Counted from the stretch's first letter, positions 36,146 through 46,089 are shown. The stretch: 64,000 nucleotides of DNA from Roseburia hominis (GCA_040702975.1 CP159990.1:3658001-3722000); one strand, 5' to 3'. Numbers and translations are program-made. Notes: generated by a model from the letters alone, not told the origin.

Positions 36146-37104
36146 TACGCCTCACCCCTCTTCTCTTTCTTTTTCCCCTTATACATAGAAGAAATACGAG
36201 GATCAATAAAACCATAAATAATATCAATGAGAAGATTGACAACTCCATAGATCACTGCAATAAAAATAACGCCGCCCTGAACGACCGGTATATTTTTGAT
36301 CGAGCAGGCATCTACCAGGAGCTTGCCCATTCCCGGAATCGCAAAAATCGTCTCTATTACAAATACTCCGCCAAGCATCTTCCCAAACTGCATTCCCATC
36401 AAGGTAACAACCGGAATCAACGCATTGCGCAGTGCATGTTTTCCTATAATAATGTTTTCTTTCAGTCCTTTTGCTCTGGCTGTACGGATATAATCCTGAC
36501 GGATCACTTCCAGCATATTGGAACGTGTCGTTCTCATAATCCCGGCAATACAGCCCATTCCTGTGGCAAGAATCGGAAGAATCATATATTCCACCCCATA
36601 CCAGCCGGATGCCGGAAGCCAGCCTAATTTCTGCGTAAATACAATGATCAACATCAGTGCAAACCAGAATTCCGGCATGGCCAGGAAAATCAAGGCCAGC
36701 ACACTGGACGCATTATCTAATAATCCGTATTGATGGCACGCAGATACCATCCCCAATGGAATCCCGATCAGTGCCGCCAGCAGCGTACTGAATATGGCAA
36801 GCTGCAGCGTGATCGGAAAACGATCTTTAATCTCTGTCAGGACTGGACGACGGTTGACATAAGATACGCCAAAATCAAACTTTGTAACTATTTTTCCTAT
36901 GTAGCTGACAAACTGAGTTGGCAGCGGATCATTCAGCCCCATCTCATCCCGCATTTCATCGACTTCTTCCTGGGTAGCCATATCCCCCAGGACCGTTCGG
37001 ATCGGGTCATTGGGCGACAATCGCAGAATCATAAATACTACGAAAACCACACAAATGATTACGGGAATCATCATCAATATTCTTCGTAAAATATACTTTC
37101 CCAT
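36145..37104 (-). CDS. Peptide ABC transporter permease, DppB type
   Basis: 319 residues from ATG 37104 (MGKYILRRILMMIPV), preferred over an upstream in-frame extension because the standard DppB N-terminus begins here and AGGGGA lies upstream. EAA loop: TARAKGLKENIIIGKHALRNALIPV. Forms the channel with the DppC-type permease. Confidence 0.92.
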   Translation of the reverse strand: MGKYILRRILMMIPVIICVVFVVFMILRLSPNDPIRTVLGDMATQEEVDEMRDEMGLNDPLPTQFVSYIGKIVTKFDFGVSYVNRRPVLTEIKDRFPITLQLAIFSTLLAALIGIPLGMVSACHQYGLLDNASSVLALIFLAMPEFWFALMLIIVFTQKLGWLPASGWYGVEYMILPILATGMGCIAGIMRTTRSNMLEVIRQDYIRTARAKGLKENIIIGKHALRNALIPVVTLMGMQFGKMLGGVFVIETIFAIPGMGKLLVDACSIKNIPVVQGGVIFIAVIYGVVNLLIDIIYGFIDPRISSMYKGKKKEKRGEA

Positions 37105-37152
37105 ACATTTTCCCCTTTTTCGTCTATCATCTGTATTTGCTTTTTTAATAGT

Positions 37153-37195
37153 CAAAGGGCCCTTGACTGAGAGTATGATATCCAAAAGCCCTTTG
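37153..37195 (-). other. Stem-loop between binding protein and permease genes
   Basis: CAAAGGGC and GCCCTTTG (8-bp perfect arms) enclose 27 nt in the 104-bp gap after the binding protein. No T run follows on the minus strand, so it may stabilise or process the mRNA rather than terminate. It parallels the terminator found at the same place in the first importer (483-514). Confidence 0.5.
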
Positions 37196-37208
37196 TTCTT
37201 AAGTATGC

Positions 37209-38741
37209 CTATTCTGTAAATTTAACTTTCGTAAAATCCGGGCTCTGCGTCGGTAAAATTACAAGACCAGAAACATTGTTCCTGTACGCGTAGAATCTGG
37301 AGCCCACATTCAGACCAACCGTTACACACTCATCTGCCAGTAATTTCTGAAGATCCTCTCCGGCTTTATTACGCGCATCCTTGTCCATTTCGGAATTGAT
37401 CACTTCAATCAGCGCGTCCGCTTCTTCGTTTGCATAGAACGAACGGTTGCCGCCTGAACCGAATTCATTGGAATCAAATGCGCCAAATGCTTCACTCATA
37501 TCACCTGACGGAATGGTCCAGCCTCCGATATACATCTCCTGCTTTCCATTTACCAATGCATCCAGCCAGTTCGAAAAATCGGTAATATTCAACTTCACTT
37601 CAATCCCAATCTCACTTAAGTACGCCTGAATCATCTCCGCCTCTGCCTGACGTGCATTGGAGATCAGCGTGCAGGAGAAACCATCCGGATAACCAGCCTC
37701 AGCCAGCAGCTTCTTCGCTTTTTCCACATCGTAGCCCTGATATTCACTTTCTGCTTCGTAATAACCTTCTACCATTGGCGGCAGGAAAGATTTGGCAGTC
37801 TCAGCCAGCCCATAATTGGCAGCTTCTACGATTGCATCACTGTCAATGGCAAGTGAAATCGCCTGACGAACCTTAACATTATTAAATGGCTCTACACTAC
37901 AATTATAAGAAATAAAGCTGGTATTCAGGATTGGCTGCGTCAAAACAGTCACATCTTTTTCCTTCTCAACAGTCTCAATCTCTGCAACCGTGATCTGTGC
38001 CACGTCTACTCCACCGGACTGCACCTCCACGGCTCTTGTAGTTGCTTCCGGAATGTAACGAAGCATCAAAGTTTTAAAGTTCAAGCTTCCGCCCCACCAT
38101 TTCTCATTGGCTTCCATCTTGATATAATCTCCGCTCTTCCACTCTACGAACTTAAACGGCCCTGTTCCAATCGGCTTTTCTGCATATCCCTCCGGGTCTG
38201 CTTCCATTGCTGATTTACACACGATACCGGAAATATCGATGGCGCAACAGTTAAGAAATGCCGGATATGGACTGCTAAGTGCCAGCACGACCGTGTTCTC
38301 GTCTTCCACTTTGGAATTTGCGATATCGACCGGTCCGATTGTACTTGATGTAGCGGAGGACTCCACACATTTTTCAAATGTATAAAGCACATCGTCCGCT
38401 GTCAGTTTCTCACCATTATGGAAATACACATCGTCCCGCAGTTTAAAGCGGTAATGTGTATCATCAATCACTTCCCAGGACTCGGCTAATCCCGGCTGAA
38501 GATTCATATCACTGTCCGCTGTGAGCAGCTTTTCATAAATCTGGGAACAGATGTAAGAGGTACCGGTATCGTTCGATTCATACGGAATCAAAGCAGCCGG
38601 TTCCATACTGACTGCAACGGTCAGCGTATCCTGACCTGCCTCTTTGCTGCTGTCTGTTTCTGATTTTTCCTTCCCTCCACAGGCAGCCAACGACAATACC
38701 ATTGCCATTGCTGTCAAAATACATACAAGTTTCTTTTTCAT
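37209..38741 (-). CDS. Peptide-type ABC transporter substrate-binding lipoprotein (SBP_bac_5)
   Basis: 510 residues; signal peptide with lipobox LAAC, then the family 5 fold (YRFKLRDDVYFHNGEKLTADDV, GTGPFKFVEWKSGDYI). It delivers the ligand to the DppBCDF components encoded next. The accompanying creatininase-like, aminotransferase and amidohydrolase genes suggest a peptide-like amide or opine as ligand. Start ATG 38741. An AT-rich palindrome 38-59 bp upstream is a likely operator. Confidence 0.93.
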   Translation of the reverse strand: MKKKLVCILTAMAMVLSLAACGGKEKSETDSSKEAGQDTLTVAVSMEPAALIPYESNDTGTSYICSQIYEKLLTADSDMNLQPGLAESWEVIDDTHYRFKLRDDVYFHNGEKLTADDVLYTFEKCVESSATSSTIGPVDIANSKVEDENTVVLALSSPYPAFLNCCAIDISGIVCKSAMEADPEGYAEKPIGTGPFKFVEWKSGDYIKMEANEKWWGGSLNFKTLMLRYIPEATTRAVEVQSGGVDVAQITVAEIETVEKEKDVTVLTQPILNTSFISYNCSVEPFNNVKVRQAISLAIDSDAIVEAANYGLAETAKSFLPPMVEGYYEAESEYQGYDVEKAKKLLAEAGYPDGFSCTLISNARQAEAEMIQAYLSEIGIEVKLNITDFSNWLDALVNGKQEMYIGGWTIPSGDMSEAFGAFDSNEFGSGGNRSFYANEEADALIEVINSEMDKDARNKAGEDLQKLLADECVTVGLNVGSRFYAYRNNVSGLVILPTQSPDFTKVKFTE

Positions 38742-38778
38742 CGTTTTGCCTCCTTTTTAAATATGATTGTTATCTACA

Positions 38779-38800
38779 ACATTATAATATTATATAATGT
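38779..38800. promoter_or_regulatory. Putative GntR operator upstream of the binding-protein gene
   Basis: A palindrome with arms ACATTATA and TATAATGT around 6 nt. Its reverse complement shares the 19-nt string AACATTATATAATATTATA with the site at 39801-39819. Assignment to the operon's GntR regulator is inference. Confidence 0.5.
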
Positions 38801-38934
38801 TATATTCATGTTTTTTGAAAAACGCGCCTGAGCGCGATATTTCCTGCTTATAGCAGAAGGGCGCTTAAAAGAACTCATTCTCTGTAAGCACCCTTGCTTC
38901 TTTTTCTTTATTCTCAAGCAATCATCAAGCACTT

Positions 38935-39741
38935 TTATGTTCCATAAGTCACAAACCTGCAAAAATTCTCATAAAAAATTGCATCTCTTTCCCGCTCAGT
39001 CAGATTCGCCTTGAAAACCTGTTCAATCTGTTCCTCCATAATATCTTCTTTGCCTTCCGCATCCATAAAAAATGGAAAGTCTGAACCATACAGAATCCGC
39101 TCCGCCCCTACAAGCTCCACCGCCGCTTTGAGCACCTCCGGCTCTCGAATCGTCGACGTATCAAAAACAATATTGGCATATGACCGAAACTCCTGGAATA
39201 CTGTGCGGCACATTGCCGTGTCCCGCCCTGCGCCACGCCCCATGTGGGCAATCTGGATCTTCAGTTTCGGAAACTGCTTTAAAATACTTTTCACATATTC
39301 AACTCGCCTGTCCTTCTGAGAATGCAAAAGAAGGATCAAACCATGCTCTTCCATAAGTTTGAAAATCTCACATTTTTCTTTCGTCAAAATGCTTTCATGA
39401 AGTACGATGTGTTCCTTCACTCCCACAATCTCTTTTACATGCTCTTCCAAAAATTCCAGCTGTTTTTCGTCTAACAATATGTATGGAAAATATTTTTCGG
39501 GATCTCTTTTTGCGTACTCGATGCACCTCATACTTTCCTGCTTTCGTTCATGTTCACGGAAAACCGAAGGAACCAGCACGGTTTTATCAATGTTATGTTT
39601 TTTTAACTGCGCCTCATAGTCCCCCATTTCCTGAAATTGCACGGTTTGGTAACATGGAACCCTATTTCTAAGAGAAGATGATGCCACGATACACTCCATC
39701 TCAACAGGATCTCCATAATGTAAATGCGAATCACATATCAT
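38935..39741 (-). CDS. Amidohydrolase family protein (metal-dependent, TIM-barrel)
   Basis: 268 residues. N-terminal ICDSHLHYGD metal motif and C-terminal YGSDFPF, characteristic of the amidohydrolase-2 (ACMSD-like) group. The fold hydrolyses or decarboxylates small compounds. It lies upstream of the importer operon in the same direction and has a matching operator-like site, so it is probably co-regulated. The 193-bp gap to the binding protein means it may be a separate transcript. Confidence 0.85.
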   Translation of the reverse strand: MICDSHLHYGDPVEMECIVASSSLRNRVPCYQTVQFQEMGDYEAQLKKHNIDKTVLVPSVFREHERKQESMRCIEYAKRDPEKYFPYILLDEKQLEFLEEHVKEIVGVKEHIVLHESILTKEKCEIFKLMEEHGLILLLHSQKDRRVEYVKSILKQFPKLKIQIAHMGRGAGRDTAMCRTVFQEFRSYANIVFDTSTIREPEVLKAAVELVGAERILYGSDFPFFMDAEGKEDIMEEQIEQVFKANLTERERDAIFYENFCRFVTYGT

Positions 39742-39800
39742 AACACACCCTCCTGTTTATGTCACTTTTACACGTTAATATAATCACTTATAAAGTTTAT

Positions 39801-39819
39801 AACATTATATAATATTATA
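39801..39819. promoter_or_regulatory. Putative GntR operator upstream of the amidohydrolase gene
   Basis: AACATTATATAATATTATA, identical over 19 nt to the reverse complement of the site at 38779-38800, and about 60 bp from the amidohydrolase start. The rest of the 39742-40024 gap is AT-rich with no gene seen. Confidence 0.5.
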
Positions 39820-40024
39820 TTCTGCATTTCAACATTTTTTTACATTTTTCTGCAAAATTCCAGATATTATCAAGAACTTCCCCGAATTATCACTCAGATA
39901 TTTCCGAAATCCCTCACAAACTGTACTTTTCCTCAGAATTTGATGCTCCTATAGTGGTCATTGCCTGTTCTGCCGACATTCCTGGTTTTCTATTAAATTT
40001 TTAATCTCTTCTGACAATGTAAGA

Positions 40025-40062
40025 AAAATGTATGGCAGCCACTTTTGACTGCCATACATTTT
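40025..40062 (-). terminator. Terminator of the GH25 lysozyme gene
   Basis: AAAATGTATGGCAG and CTGCCATACATTTT form a perfect 14-bp stem with a 10-nt loop. T-rich on the minus strand immediately after. It starts 5 bp past the gene's stop. Confidence 0.85.
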
Positions 40063-40066
40063 CCTA

Positions 40067-40849
40067 TCACCGAACCCGAATCCTCTGTCCGGCATATATT
40101 TTATTTGGATCTTTAATCCCGTTCAGCTCTGCCAGATATTTTACCGTAGTTCCATACCTAAGAGCGATCCCGCTCAAAGTATCGCCATATTTTATCGTAT
40201 AATACACAGCCGTATTCCGGCTGCTTTTCGCGTAAGCGTCCCAGGCCTCAGGCGTTCCATAGAAAATATTAAGGTCCAGGTTACCATTGTACCCCGGAAG
40301 TCTTCCTGTCGATGAATACTGGTGTATTGCCATCACCGGAAAGGGGCTGACCCCGCCCGCTGCAAACCACGGATTTTCCTGATAGCCGGTCGGGTTGTTA
40401 TCGGCATACTGTGCCACCCACAATCCATAATTCCCCGCGGCCACCGTCGTCCAGTTAAATGACCTTAGAGTCCTCCGACTCATATAAATCAAAGGACGCA
40501 CGCTGGTCTTCTCATAGACCCGGTCCAGGAACCTGCGCGCCGGCACCGCTCCCTGGTCATAGATTGGATTCTGCGTCTGCTCCCAATCCAGAACCAGGAT
40601 TGCCTCTCCGATATATCCCTCAATATTTCTCACAAAATAATCCGCTTCCGCTACCGGGCTTCTTCCGCTGAAATAATGGTAAACTCCTAATTTCTTTCCG
40701 AGACGTTTCGCCTGCTGATAGGCACGGTCGCAATCCGGATTGACGTACCCGGTCCCCTGCGTCGCCTTTATGATCACAAAACTACACGGCACCCTGCTTA
40801 AATCAATGCCACTCTGCCAGCCGGAAATATCGATTCCATTCATGCTCAT
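40067..40849 (-). CDS. GH25 lysozyme with C-terminal LysM module
   Basis: 260 residues. GH25 muramidase domain (about 1-200): [17 protein letters not shown] and [10 protein letters not shown] with catalytic acids. One LysM (about 212-258: [18 protein letters not shown]). No signal peptide is visible, like many phage-type or spore-associated GH25 enzymes. It cleaves the MurNAc-GlcNAc bond. Isolated gene; a phage origin is possible but no phage genes are near. Confidence 0.9.
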   Translation of the reverse strand: MSMNGIDISGWQSGIDLSRVPCSFVIIKATQGTGYVNPDCDRAYQQAKRLGKKLGVYHYFSGRSPVAEADYFVRNIEGYIGEAILVLDWEQTQNPIYDQGAVPARRFLDRVYEKTSVRPLIYMSRRTLRSFNWTTVAAGNYGLWVAQYADNNPTGYQENPWFAAGGVSPFPVMAIHQYSSTGRLPGYNGNLDLNIFYGTPEAWDAYAKSSRNTAVYYTIKYGDTLSGIALRYGTTVKYLAELNGIKDPNKIYAGQRIRVR

Positions 40850-41120
40850 ATTCTTTCACTTCCTCACGTTCCACGATTCTTCTGTCCGTCGGGGCAGACG
40901 CCCCGATTTAATCCCCAGCATATGTTCTGCCATGAGATGTCCCGCACAAAATACAGTGCGCGCAGGATACCTCATGACTTATTTTACTATATGCTTCCGG
41001 TCAGAATTCGTTCGCGAAAACAAAGCAAGCCGAAAACATGTCAGATCACGAAGCTGTAGGAGTGAATACCATAAATACAGTTAAGCAGTAAAGATTCACA
41101 CAGACATTTCCCCTGCCATC
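40850..41120. other. Intergenic region with two hairpins
   Basis: TCGGGGC/GCCCCGA at 40889-40906, and an interrupted stem CATGAG..GTCC..GCAC/GTGC..GGA..CTCATG at about 40931-40977. No T runs and no gene recognised. Confidence 0.4.
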
Positions 41121-41873
41121 CTACCTCAAATCCAACTCAATCGGACAGTGATCCGAGCCCAATACCTCTGTCAGGATCTTTGCGTCTACGAGCCGGTCCT
41201 TGAGCGCCTCCGATACGCAGAAATAGTCGATGCGCCACCCCGCGTTCTTCTCTCTTGCCTTAAACTGATAAGACCACCAGGAATAGATTCCCTCCTGATC
41301 CGGGTAAAAGTAACGATACGTATCACTAAACCCATTTTCCAGAAGAACCGAGAACTTCTCCCTCTCCTCGTCCGTAAAACCGGCATTCTTGCGGTTTGTC
41401 TTCGGATTCTTCAGATCGATCTCCTTGTGCGCCACATTCAGATCTCCACAGAAAACCACCGGTTTCCTCTCCTCCAGTTTTTTCAGATATGCCAGGAACG
41501 CCTCTTCCCACTCCATACGGTACGGCAGTCTTGCCAGTTCGTTCTGCGAATTCGGCGTATACACCGTGACAAAATAGAAATCTTCAAATTCCAGCGTGAT
41601 CACACGTCCTTCCTGATCATGTTCCTTTACACCGATTCCGTATGCCACGCTAAGCGGCTCTTTCTTCGTAAATACCGCCGTCCCGGAATATCCCTTCTTC
41701 ACCGCATAATTCCAATACTGATGGTAGCCCGGAAGCTTAAGGTCAAGCTGGCCCGCCTGCATCTTCGTCTCCTGAAGGCAGAAAATATCCGCATCTGCTT
41801 CCCTGAAAAAATCCAAAAATCCTTTCTGCACACAGGCGCGGATTCCGTTCACATTCCATGATATAAATTTCAT
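41121..41873 (-). CDS. xth: Exodeoxyribonuclease III / AP endonuclease
   Basis: 250 residues of the ExoIII (XthA/ExoA) family: [41 protein letters not shown] and [11 protein letters not shown] carry the metal and catalytic residues (Asn, Glu, Asp, His). Repairs abasic sites and 3' blocks. Cytoplasmic, single gene. Confidence 0.95.
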   Translation of the reverse strand: MKFISWNVNGIRACVQKGFLDFFREADADIFCLQETKMQAGQLDLKLPGYHQYWNYAVKKGYSGTAVFTKKEPLSVAYGIGVKEHDQEGRVITLEFEDFYFVTVYTPNSQNELARLPYRMEWEEAFLAYLKKLEERKPVVFCGDLNVAHKEIDLKNPKTNRKNAGFTDEEREKFSVLLENGFSDTYRYFYPDQEGIYSWWSYQFKAREKNAGWRIDYFCVSEALKDRLVDAKILTEVLGSDHCPIELDLR

Positions 41874-41971
41874 TGTCTCTTTCCTCCCTGTAATATCTAC
41901 AAATAATCATTGTCTTCCTGCTCTGGAAGCCAGGCAGGGAGGCCCTTACCAGAACCTCCCCTGCACGATTT

Positions 41972-42736
41972 CTATCTGTTCTTATTATAAATAACCCGAA
42001 GTCCCTTTAGTAGCAGATCATCGTCCTGAATAATATGCTTCCGGCAATGCGGCACGATCACCTTCGCCAGCCCTCCGGTAGCGATCGAAGTCGCCGGTCT
42101 CCTAAGCTCGCTCTCGATCCGCTCGATAATTCCGTCAAGGCATGCAGCATTTCCGTAAATCACGCCACTCTTCATACACTCCACCGTGTTCTTCCCGATG
42201 ATCCGTTTCGGCGCTTCCAGACTGATTCCCTGAAGCTGGGAAGCATTCGCCGTAAGCGCATTCAGAGAGGTGTTGATCCCCGGGAAAATCATTCCGCCTA
42301 TATAATTCTTCTTCTCATCTACCACGCAGACCGTAGTCGCCGTCCCCAGATCAAAGATAATCAGCGGCGGCTCATACTCCGCAATTCCCGCGACAGCGTC
42401 CGCCACCAGGTCACTTCCTAATTGCGCCGGGTTGTCCATCAGGATATTCAGTCCCGTCTTCACTCCCGGTCCGACCACCACCGTTTCTTTCTTGATGATC
42501 TTTTCCGTGGCAATTTTTACCACATTTGTAATCTGCGGCACAACCGAACTAATAATCGCTCCTTCCAGCTTTGCCGGATTGATTCCATGAATGTCCAGCA
42601 CCATCTTGATGTCAATGGCATATTCCAGCTCCATCTTTGTTTTGATCGTGGAAAGCCGCTCTATAAAATAACTTTTTTTATCGTCCACACAGCCAAGGAC
42701 AATATTCGTATTTCCAATGTCAATCGCTAAAATCAT
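41972..42736 (-). CDS. coaX: Type III pantothenate kinase
   Basis: 254 residues. DIGNTNIVLG phosphate loop at the N-terminus, GADLVAD-like GSDLVADAVA and FDLGTATT with the catalytic Asp. First step of CoA synthesis from pantothenate. Lies 7 bp downstream of an ECF S component in the same direction, which fits joint uptake and phosphorylation. Confidence 0.95.
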   Translation of the reverse strand: MILAIDIGNTNIVLGCVDDKKSYFIERLSTIKTKMELEYAIDIKMVLDIHGINPAKLEGAIISSVVPQITNVVKIATEKIIKKETVVVGPGVKTGLNILMDNPAQLGSDLVADAVAGIAEYEPPLIIFDLGTATTVCVVDEKKNYIGGMIFPGINTSLNALTANASQLQGISLEAPKRIIGKNTVECMKSGVIYGNAACLDGIIERIESELRRPATSIATGGLAKVIVPHCRKHIIQDDDLLLKGLRVIYNKNR

Positions 42737-42743
42737 TTCAAAC

Positions 42744-43400
42744 CTACACTCCTAATCTTTCCTGTACGCCTCTGCGCATCAGTGTTTTCCCCAAAATCAG
42801 CGTGATGATCGCTGCCACGACCGCCTCCGGCACCCCGTTGATTCCGATGATGCCCATAATAAATCCATAAACCGCCTTTACGCTCACGCCATTCGCAGCC
42901 GCATAGGATTCGCGGAAAAACAGGAAAATCAGGTTCATGACCAGCAAGGTATTGGTAAGCGCTCCTGAAAGTCCCGCCGCGACAAGGCCTGCAGAGGAAA
43001 CGCCGTCATTCTTACTCAGCTTCTTAACCAGATGATATACATAGAACGGCACGACTCCGATCAGAATACGCGGCACGAAACAGATGATCACACTACCGAT
43101 TCCTCCGCTGTACTCACCCAGACTATAAAATGGCGTAAATACAAAAGAGGTCAGCGTGGGATTCATCGTGTTATTAATGAAACTGGTCAGGCCAAACACG
43201 CCGCCTAACACTGCACCTTTCTTCGGTCCCAGCATCAGCGCTCCGATGATGACCGGTATATGGATAATCGTTGCTCTTGTAAATCCCAGCGGTATATACC
43301 CGATAAACGGGGTAAATGCCAGTACGATGATCAGTGCCGAAAAAATAGCCATCTGCACTAACCCCTTTGTTTTTGACATAGATGTAGTTCGTTCACTCAT
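42744..43400 (-). CDS. ECF transporter S component, probably for pantothenate
   Basis: 218 residues, about six membrane segments. N-terminal ALIIVLAFTPFIGYIPLGF and IHIPVIIGALMLGPKKGAVLG are typical of ECF S components (substrate-binding subunit that joins a shared EcfAAT energising module). Location between coaX and coaBC points to pantothenate (PanT-like); specificity is inferred from context only. Confidence 0.88.
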   Translation of the reverse strand: MSERTTSMSKTKGLVQMAIFSALIIVLAFTPFIGYIPLGFTRATIIHIPVIIGALMLGPKKGAVLGGVFGLTSFINNTMNPTLTSFVFTPFYSLGEYSGGIGSVIICFVPRILIGVVPFYVYHLVKKLSKNDGVSSAGLVAAGLSGALTNTLLVMNLIFLFFRESYAAANGVSVKAVYGFIMGIIGINGVPEAVVAAIITLILGKTLMRRGVQERLGV

Positions 43401-43532
43401 ATTTCTTCCTCCTGTTACTATTCTCTCATGAGATACAATACATTTGGTCTCAATATTTTTTCTCTAAATATCTGTTCCTACACAGCCCACACTGCGTCTC
43501 TCGGATTTCATTTTTCACGTAGCTTCTTTTCT

Positions 43533-44726
43533 TTACATCAACTCTAAGATCTTGTCCAGAATTCTTGCCGCCGTCTCTTCCTTGCTGATCAGCGGAAGGC
43601 TTGTCTCCTCCGTCTTCGTGATCAGCGTCATGCGGTTGGTGTCTCCCTGGAATCCGGCGCCCTCGTCTTTGAGATTATTTGCCGCGATCATATCCAGATT
43701 CTTTTTCATAAGCTTCGCCCTGGAATTTTCCACCATGTTCTCGGTTTCCATGGAAAATCCACACAGGAACTGACCGGGTCTTCTGTTTTCGCCCAGATAT
43801 TTCAGTATATCATCAGTCCTCTCCATCTCAAGGATCAGCTCCCCGTCCGCTTTCTTCACCTTCTCGTCACTTACGAACTTCGGACGGTAATCAGCTACTG
43901 CCGCCGCCTTGCAGATAATATCTGCCTGACCGGCCTCGCGTTTCACCGCTTCAAACATATCCTTTGCCGTGATGACGGGAACGATCTTAACAAAAAGCGG
44001 CTTTGGAATCTCCGTCGGTCCCGTGATCAGCGTCACTTCGGCTCCTCTGGCCGCACACACGCGGGCAAGCGCGTATCCCATCTTCCCGGAGGAATGGTTG
44101 GTAATGTACCGCACCGGATCCATGGGCTCTCTTGTCGGACCCGCAGTGACAAGGACCCGCTTGCCGGTCATATCCTTCTCATAGGCAATCTGGTGATAAA
44201 TGTGCTCATACAGGACCTCCGGTTCCGGCATCTTGCCGGCTCCAATATCGCCGCAGGCCAGATAGCCCTCCGCCGGCCGAATCACTTCATATCCATACTT
44301 CTCCAGCACCGAAAGGTTATCCTGCACCACCGGATTCAAATACATCTCCGTATTCATGGCCGGCGCAATAATCTTCGGACATTTCCGGCACGCCATCACC
44401 GTCGTGGTCAGCATATCATCTGCGATTCCATGCGCCAGCTTGCCGATCACATTCGCCGTAGCAGGCGCGATCATCACGACCTGGGCCCATTTCGACAGTG
44501 CGACATGCTCCACACTGAATTCAAAATTCCGGTCAAACGTGTCGACCAGACATTTGTGTTTCGTCAAAGTTTCAAATACAATAGGATTGATAAAATTCGT
44601 AGCATTCTGTGTCATAAGGACCTGTACGTCGTGGCCTTTTTTGACCAACATACTGGCAAGGGACGCTATCTTGTATGCCGCGATTCCGCCGGTCACCCCC
44701 AGCAATACCCTTTTTTTCTCGCTCAC
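43533..44726 (-). CDS. coaBC: Bifunctional phosphopantothenoylcysteine decarboxylase/phosphopantothenate-cysteine ligase
   Basis: 397 residues. N-terminal flavoprotein decarboxylase (CoaC) with VTGGIAAYK and APAMNTEMYLNP; C-terminal ligase (CoaB) with VTAGPTREPMDPVRYITNHSSGKMG. Converts 4'-phosphopantothenate to 4'-phosphopantetheine. With coaX and the S component it makes an almost complete pantothenate-to-CoA module. Confidence 0.96.
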   Translation of the reverse strand: MSEKKRVLLGVTGGIAAYKIASLASMLVKKGHDVQVLMTQNATNFINPIVFETLTKHKCLVDTFDRNFEFSVEHVALSKWAQVVMIAPATANVIGKLAHGIADDMLTTTVMACRKCPKIIAPAMNTEMYLNPVVQDNLSVLEKYGYEVIRPAEGYLACGDIGAGKMPEPEVLYEHIYHQIAYEKDMTGKRVLVTAGPTREPMDPVRYITNHSSGKMGYALARVCAARGAEVTLITGPTEIPKPLFVKIVPVITAKDMFEAVKREAGQADIICKAAAVADYRPKFVSDEKVKKADGELILEMERTDDILKYLGENRRPGQFLCGFSMETENMVENSRAKLMKKNLDMIAANNLKDEGAGFQGDTNRMTLITKTEETSLPLISKEETAARILDKILELM

Positions 44727-44810
44727 TTGTGTATCCTCCCAAATTTCTATTTTCCTGTCCTTCCCGGCCTTTCTCTGGCTTCAAAGCGGCCGGCCTGACT
44801 AAGCCTTCGC

Positions 44811-45260
44811 TTATCCGAGAATTTTCTTAAGCTCTGCCATGAAGGTCTCCACATCTTTGAACTCCCGGTAAACGGACGCAAATCTGACATAGGCGACCGG
44901 ATCGAGGGCTTTGAGCCGTTCCATTACGATCTCCCCGATATCGCTGCTGGAGATTTCCTTTTCCTCCCGGCTGAAAATATCCGCCTCAATAGAATCAATT
45001 GTCTTCTGAATGTCTGCCGCAGAGACCGGTCTCTTATAGCATGCGCGCAATACGCCTCCCTCAATCTTGGCCCGGTCATACTGCTCTCGATTGTTATCCT
45101 TCTTAATAATAATCAGCGGAATCGTCTCCACCTTCTCATAAGTAGTAAAACGCTTGCTGCACGCATCGCAGGAACGTCTTCTTCTAATGGATGCCCCATC
45201 ATCCGCCGGTCTGGAATCAATGACTCTGGTGTCAATATTCCCACAATATGGACATTTCAT
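44811..45260 (-). CDS. nrdR: Transcriptional repressor NrdR
   Basis: 149 residues. Zinc ribbon CPYCGN...RRRSCDACSKRFTTYE followed by the ATP-cone domain (PLIIIKKDNNREQYDRAKI). Represses ribonucleotide reductase genes through NrdR boxes when dATP is high. Same direction as coaBC, gap 84 bp. Confidence 0.96.
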   Translation of the reverse strand: MKCPYCGNIDTRVIDSRPADDGASIRRRRSCDACSKRFTTYEKVETIPLIIIKKDNNREQYDRAKIEGGVLRACYKRPVSAADIQKTIDSIEADIFSREEKEISSSDIGEIVMERLKALDPVAYVRFASVYREFKDVETFMAELKKILG

Positions 45261-45332
45261 CTCGTATCCTCCTCATGTGACTTCTCAATTTTAATATCGT
45301 ATTTTTGCCCTTTACCAATAGTTATGCCCAAA

Positions 45333-45424
45333 GGGCATCCCGTATGGCCATTCGGCCGTTTCATAAGGTATACCCATAGGGCACCCCGTATGGCCATTCG
45401 GCCGTTTCATAAGGTATAGTATAA
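45333..45424 (+). repeat. Tandem 46-bp repeat, two units
   Basis: Units beginning at 45333 and 45379 (GGGCATCCCGTATGG and GGGCACCCCGTATGG) share CGTATGGCCATTCGGCCGTTTCATAAGGTATA. CGGCC/GGCCG-type palindromes lie inside. They lie between nrdR and ylmC in the nrdR upstream region. Purpose unknown. Confidence 0.65.
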
Positions 45425-45526
45425 ATGACGGCTCATACCTTGTCAAATGAAATCCCGCTGACTTTTCTGTTTTATTATGTCTGCAGCTGCGGTTCCCCGG
45501 CACGCTTCCCGTTGCGCAGAAATGCC

Positions 45527-45799
45527 TTATTTGCAAGATTTCAAACATTTTTCCTCATTGATTTCTACTAAAATAATATCCGGCCCTACTTTTTTAATAC
45601 ATTCAAACGGAATCACATATTCGGAATCATACCCCAGAAAGCCGCAGATCTTTCCCGGCCCCGGAATAATGATCGCCTCCACACAGCCGCTACACAGATC
45701 CAGCAGCACATCGGTCACGCAGCCTAATCTTTTACAGTTACAGGTGTTAATGACCTCCCTCTCTCTCAGTTCGCAAAAACGAATCCATTCATTTTTCAT
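45527..45799 (-). CDS. YlmC/YmxH family sporulation protein (PRC-barrel)
   Basis: 90 residues. RFCELREREVINTCNCKRLGCVTDVLLDL and AIIIPGPGKICGF match the YlmC/YmxH PRC-barrel family found in spore formers. Exact role unknown; expressed in sporulation in Bacillus relatives. Supports a spore-forming host. Confidence 0.88.
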   Translation of the reverse strand: MKNEWIRFCELREREVINTCNCKRLGCVTDVLLDLCSGCVEAIIIPGPGKICGFLGYDSEYVIPFECIKKVGPDIILVEINEEKCLKSCK

Positions 45800-46089
45800 C
45801 GCACATTTTCCTGCAGGTTCTTCTTATTTATACTATATGATACCGGGCACAAAAGGAATACAATGAACTCCTGACCATACCGCAAAAATAGCAGAACAGT
45901 AAGAGTTACATGAAACCCCTCCCGATATTTAGAAATAGTTTCGGTTTCTTAAGAAATTTCTTCGGTATTTTTCTTTGAAAACTCAGGTATCTATGCTATG
46001 ATTGTGTGTGGAAATCCGGAAGATGTAATTGCGCAAAACCTTTTTCATTACTTCCGTTTTTCCCACTTCAAAAATAAGGAGTTACTCTC

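Noticed and set aside
40067..40849. GH25 lysozyme as part of a prophage
   Set aside because: No holin, capsid, integrase or other phage genes lie nearby; single gene with its own terminator.
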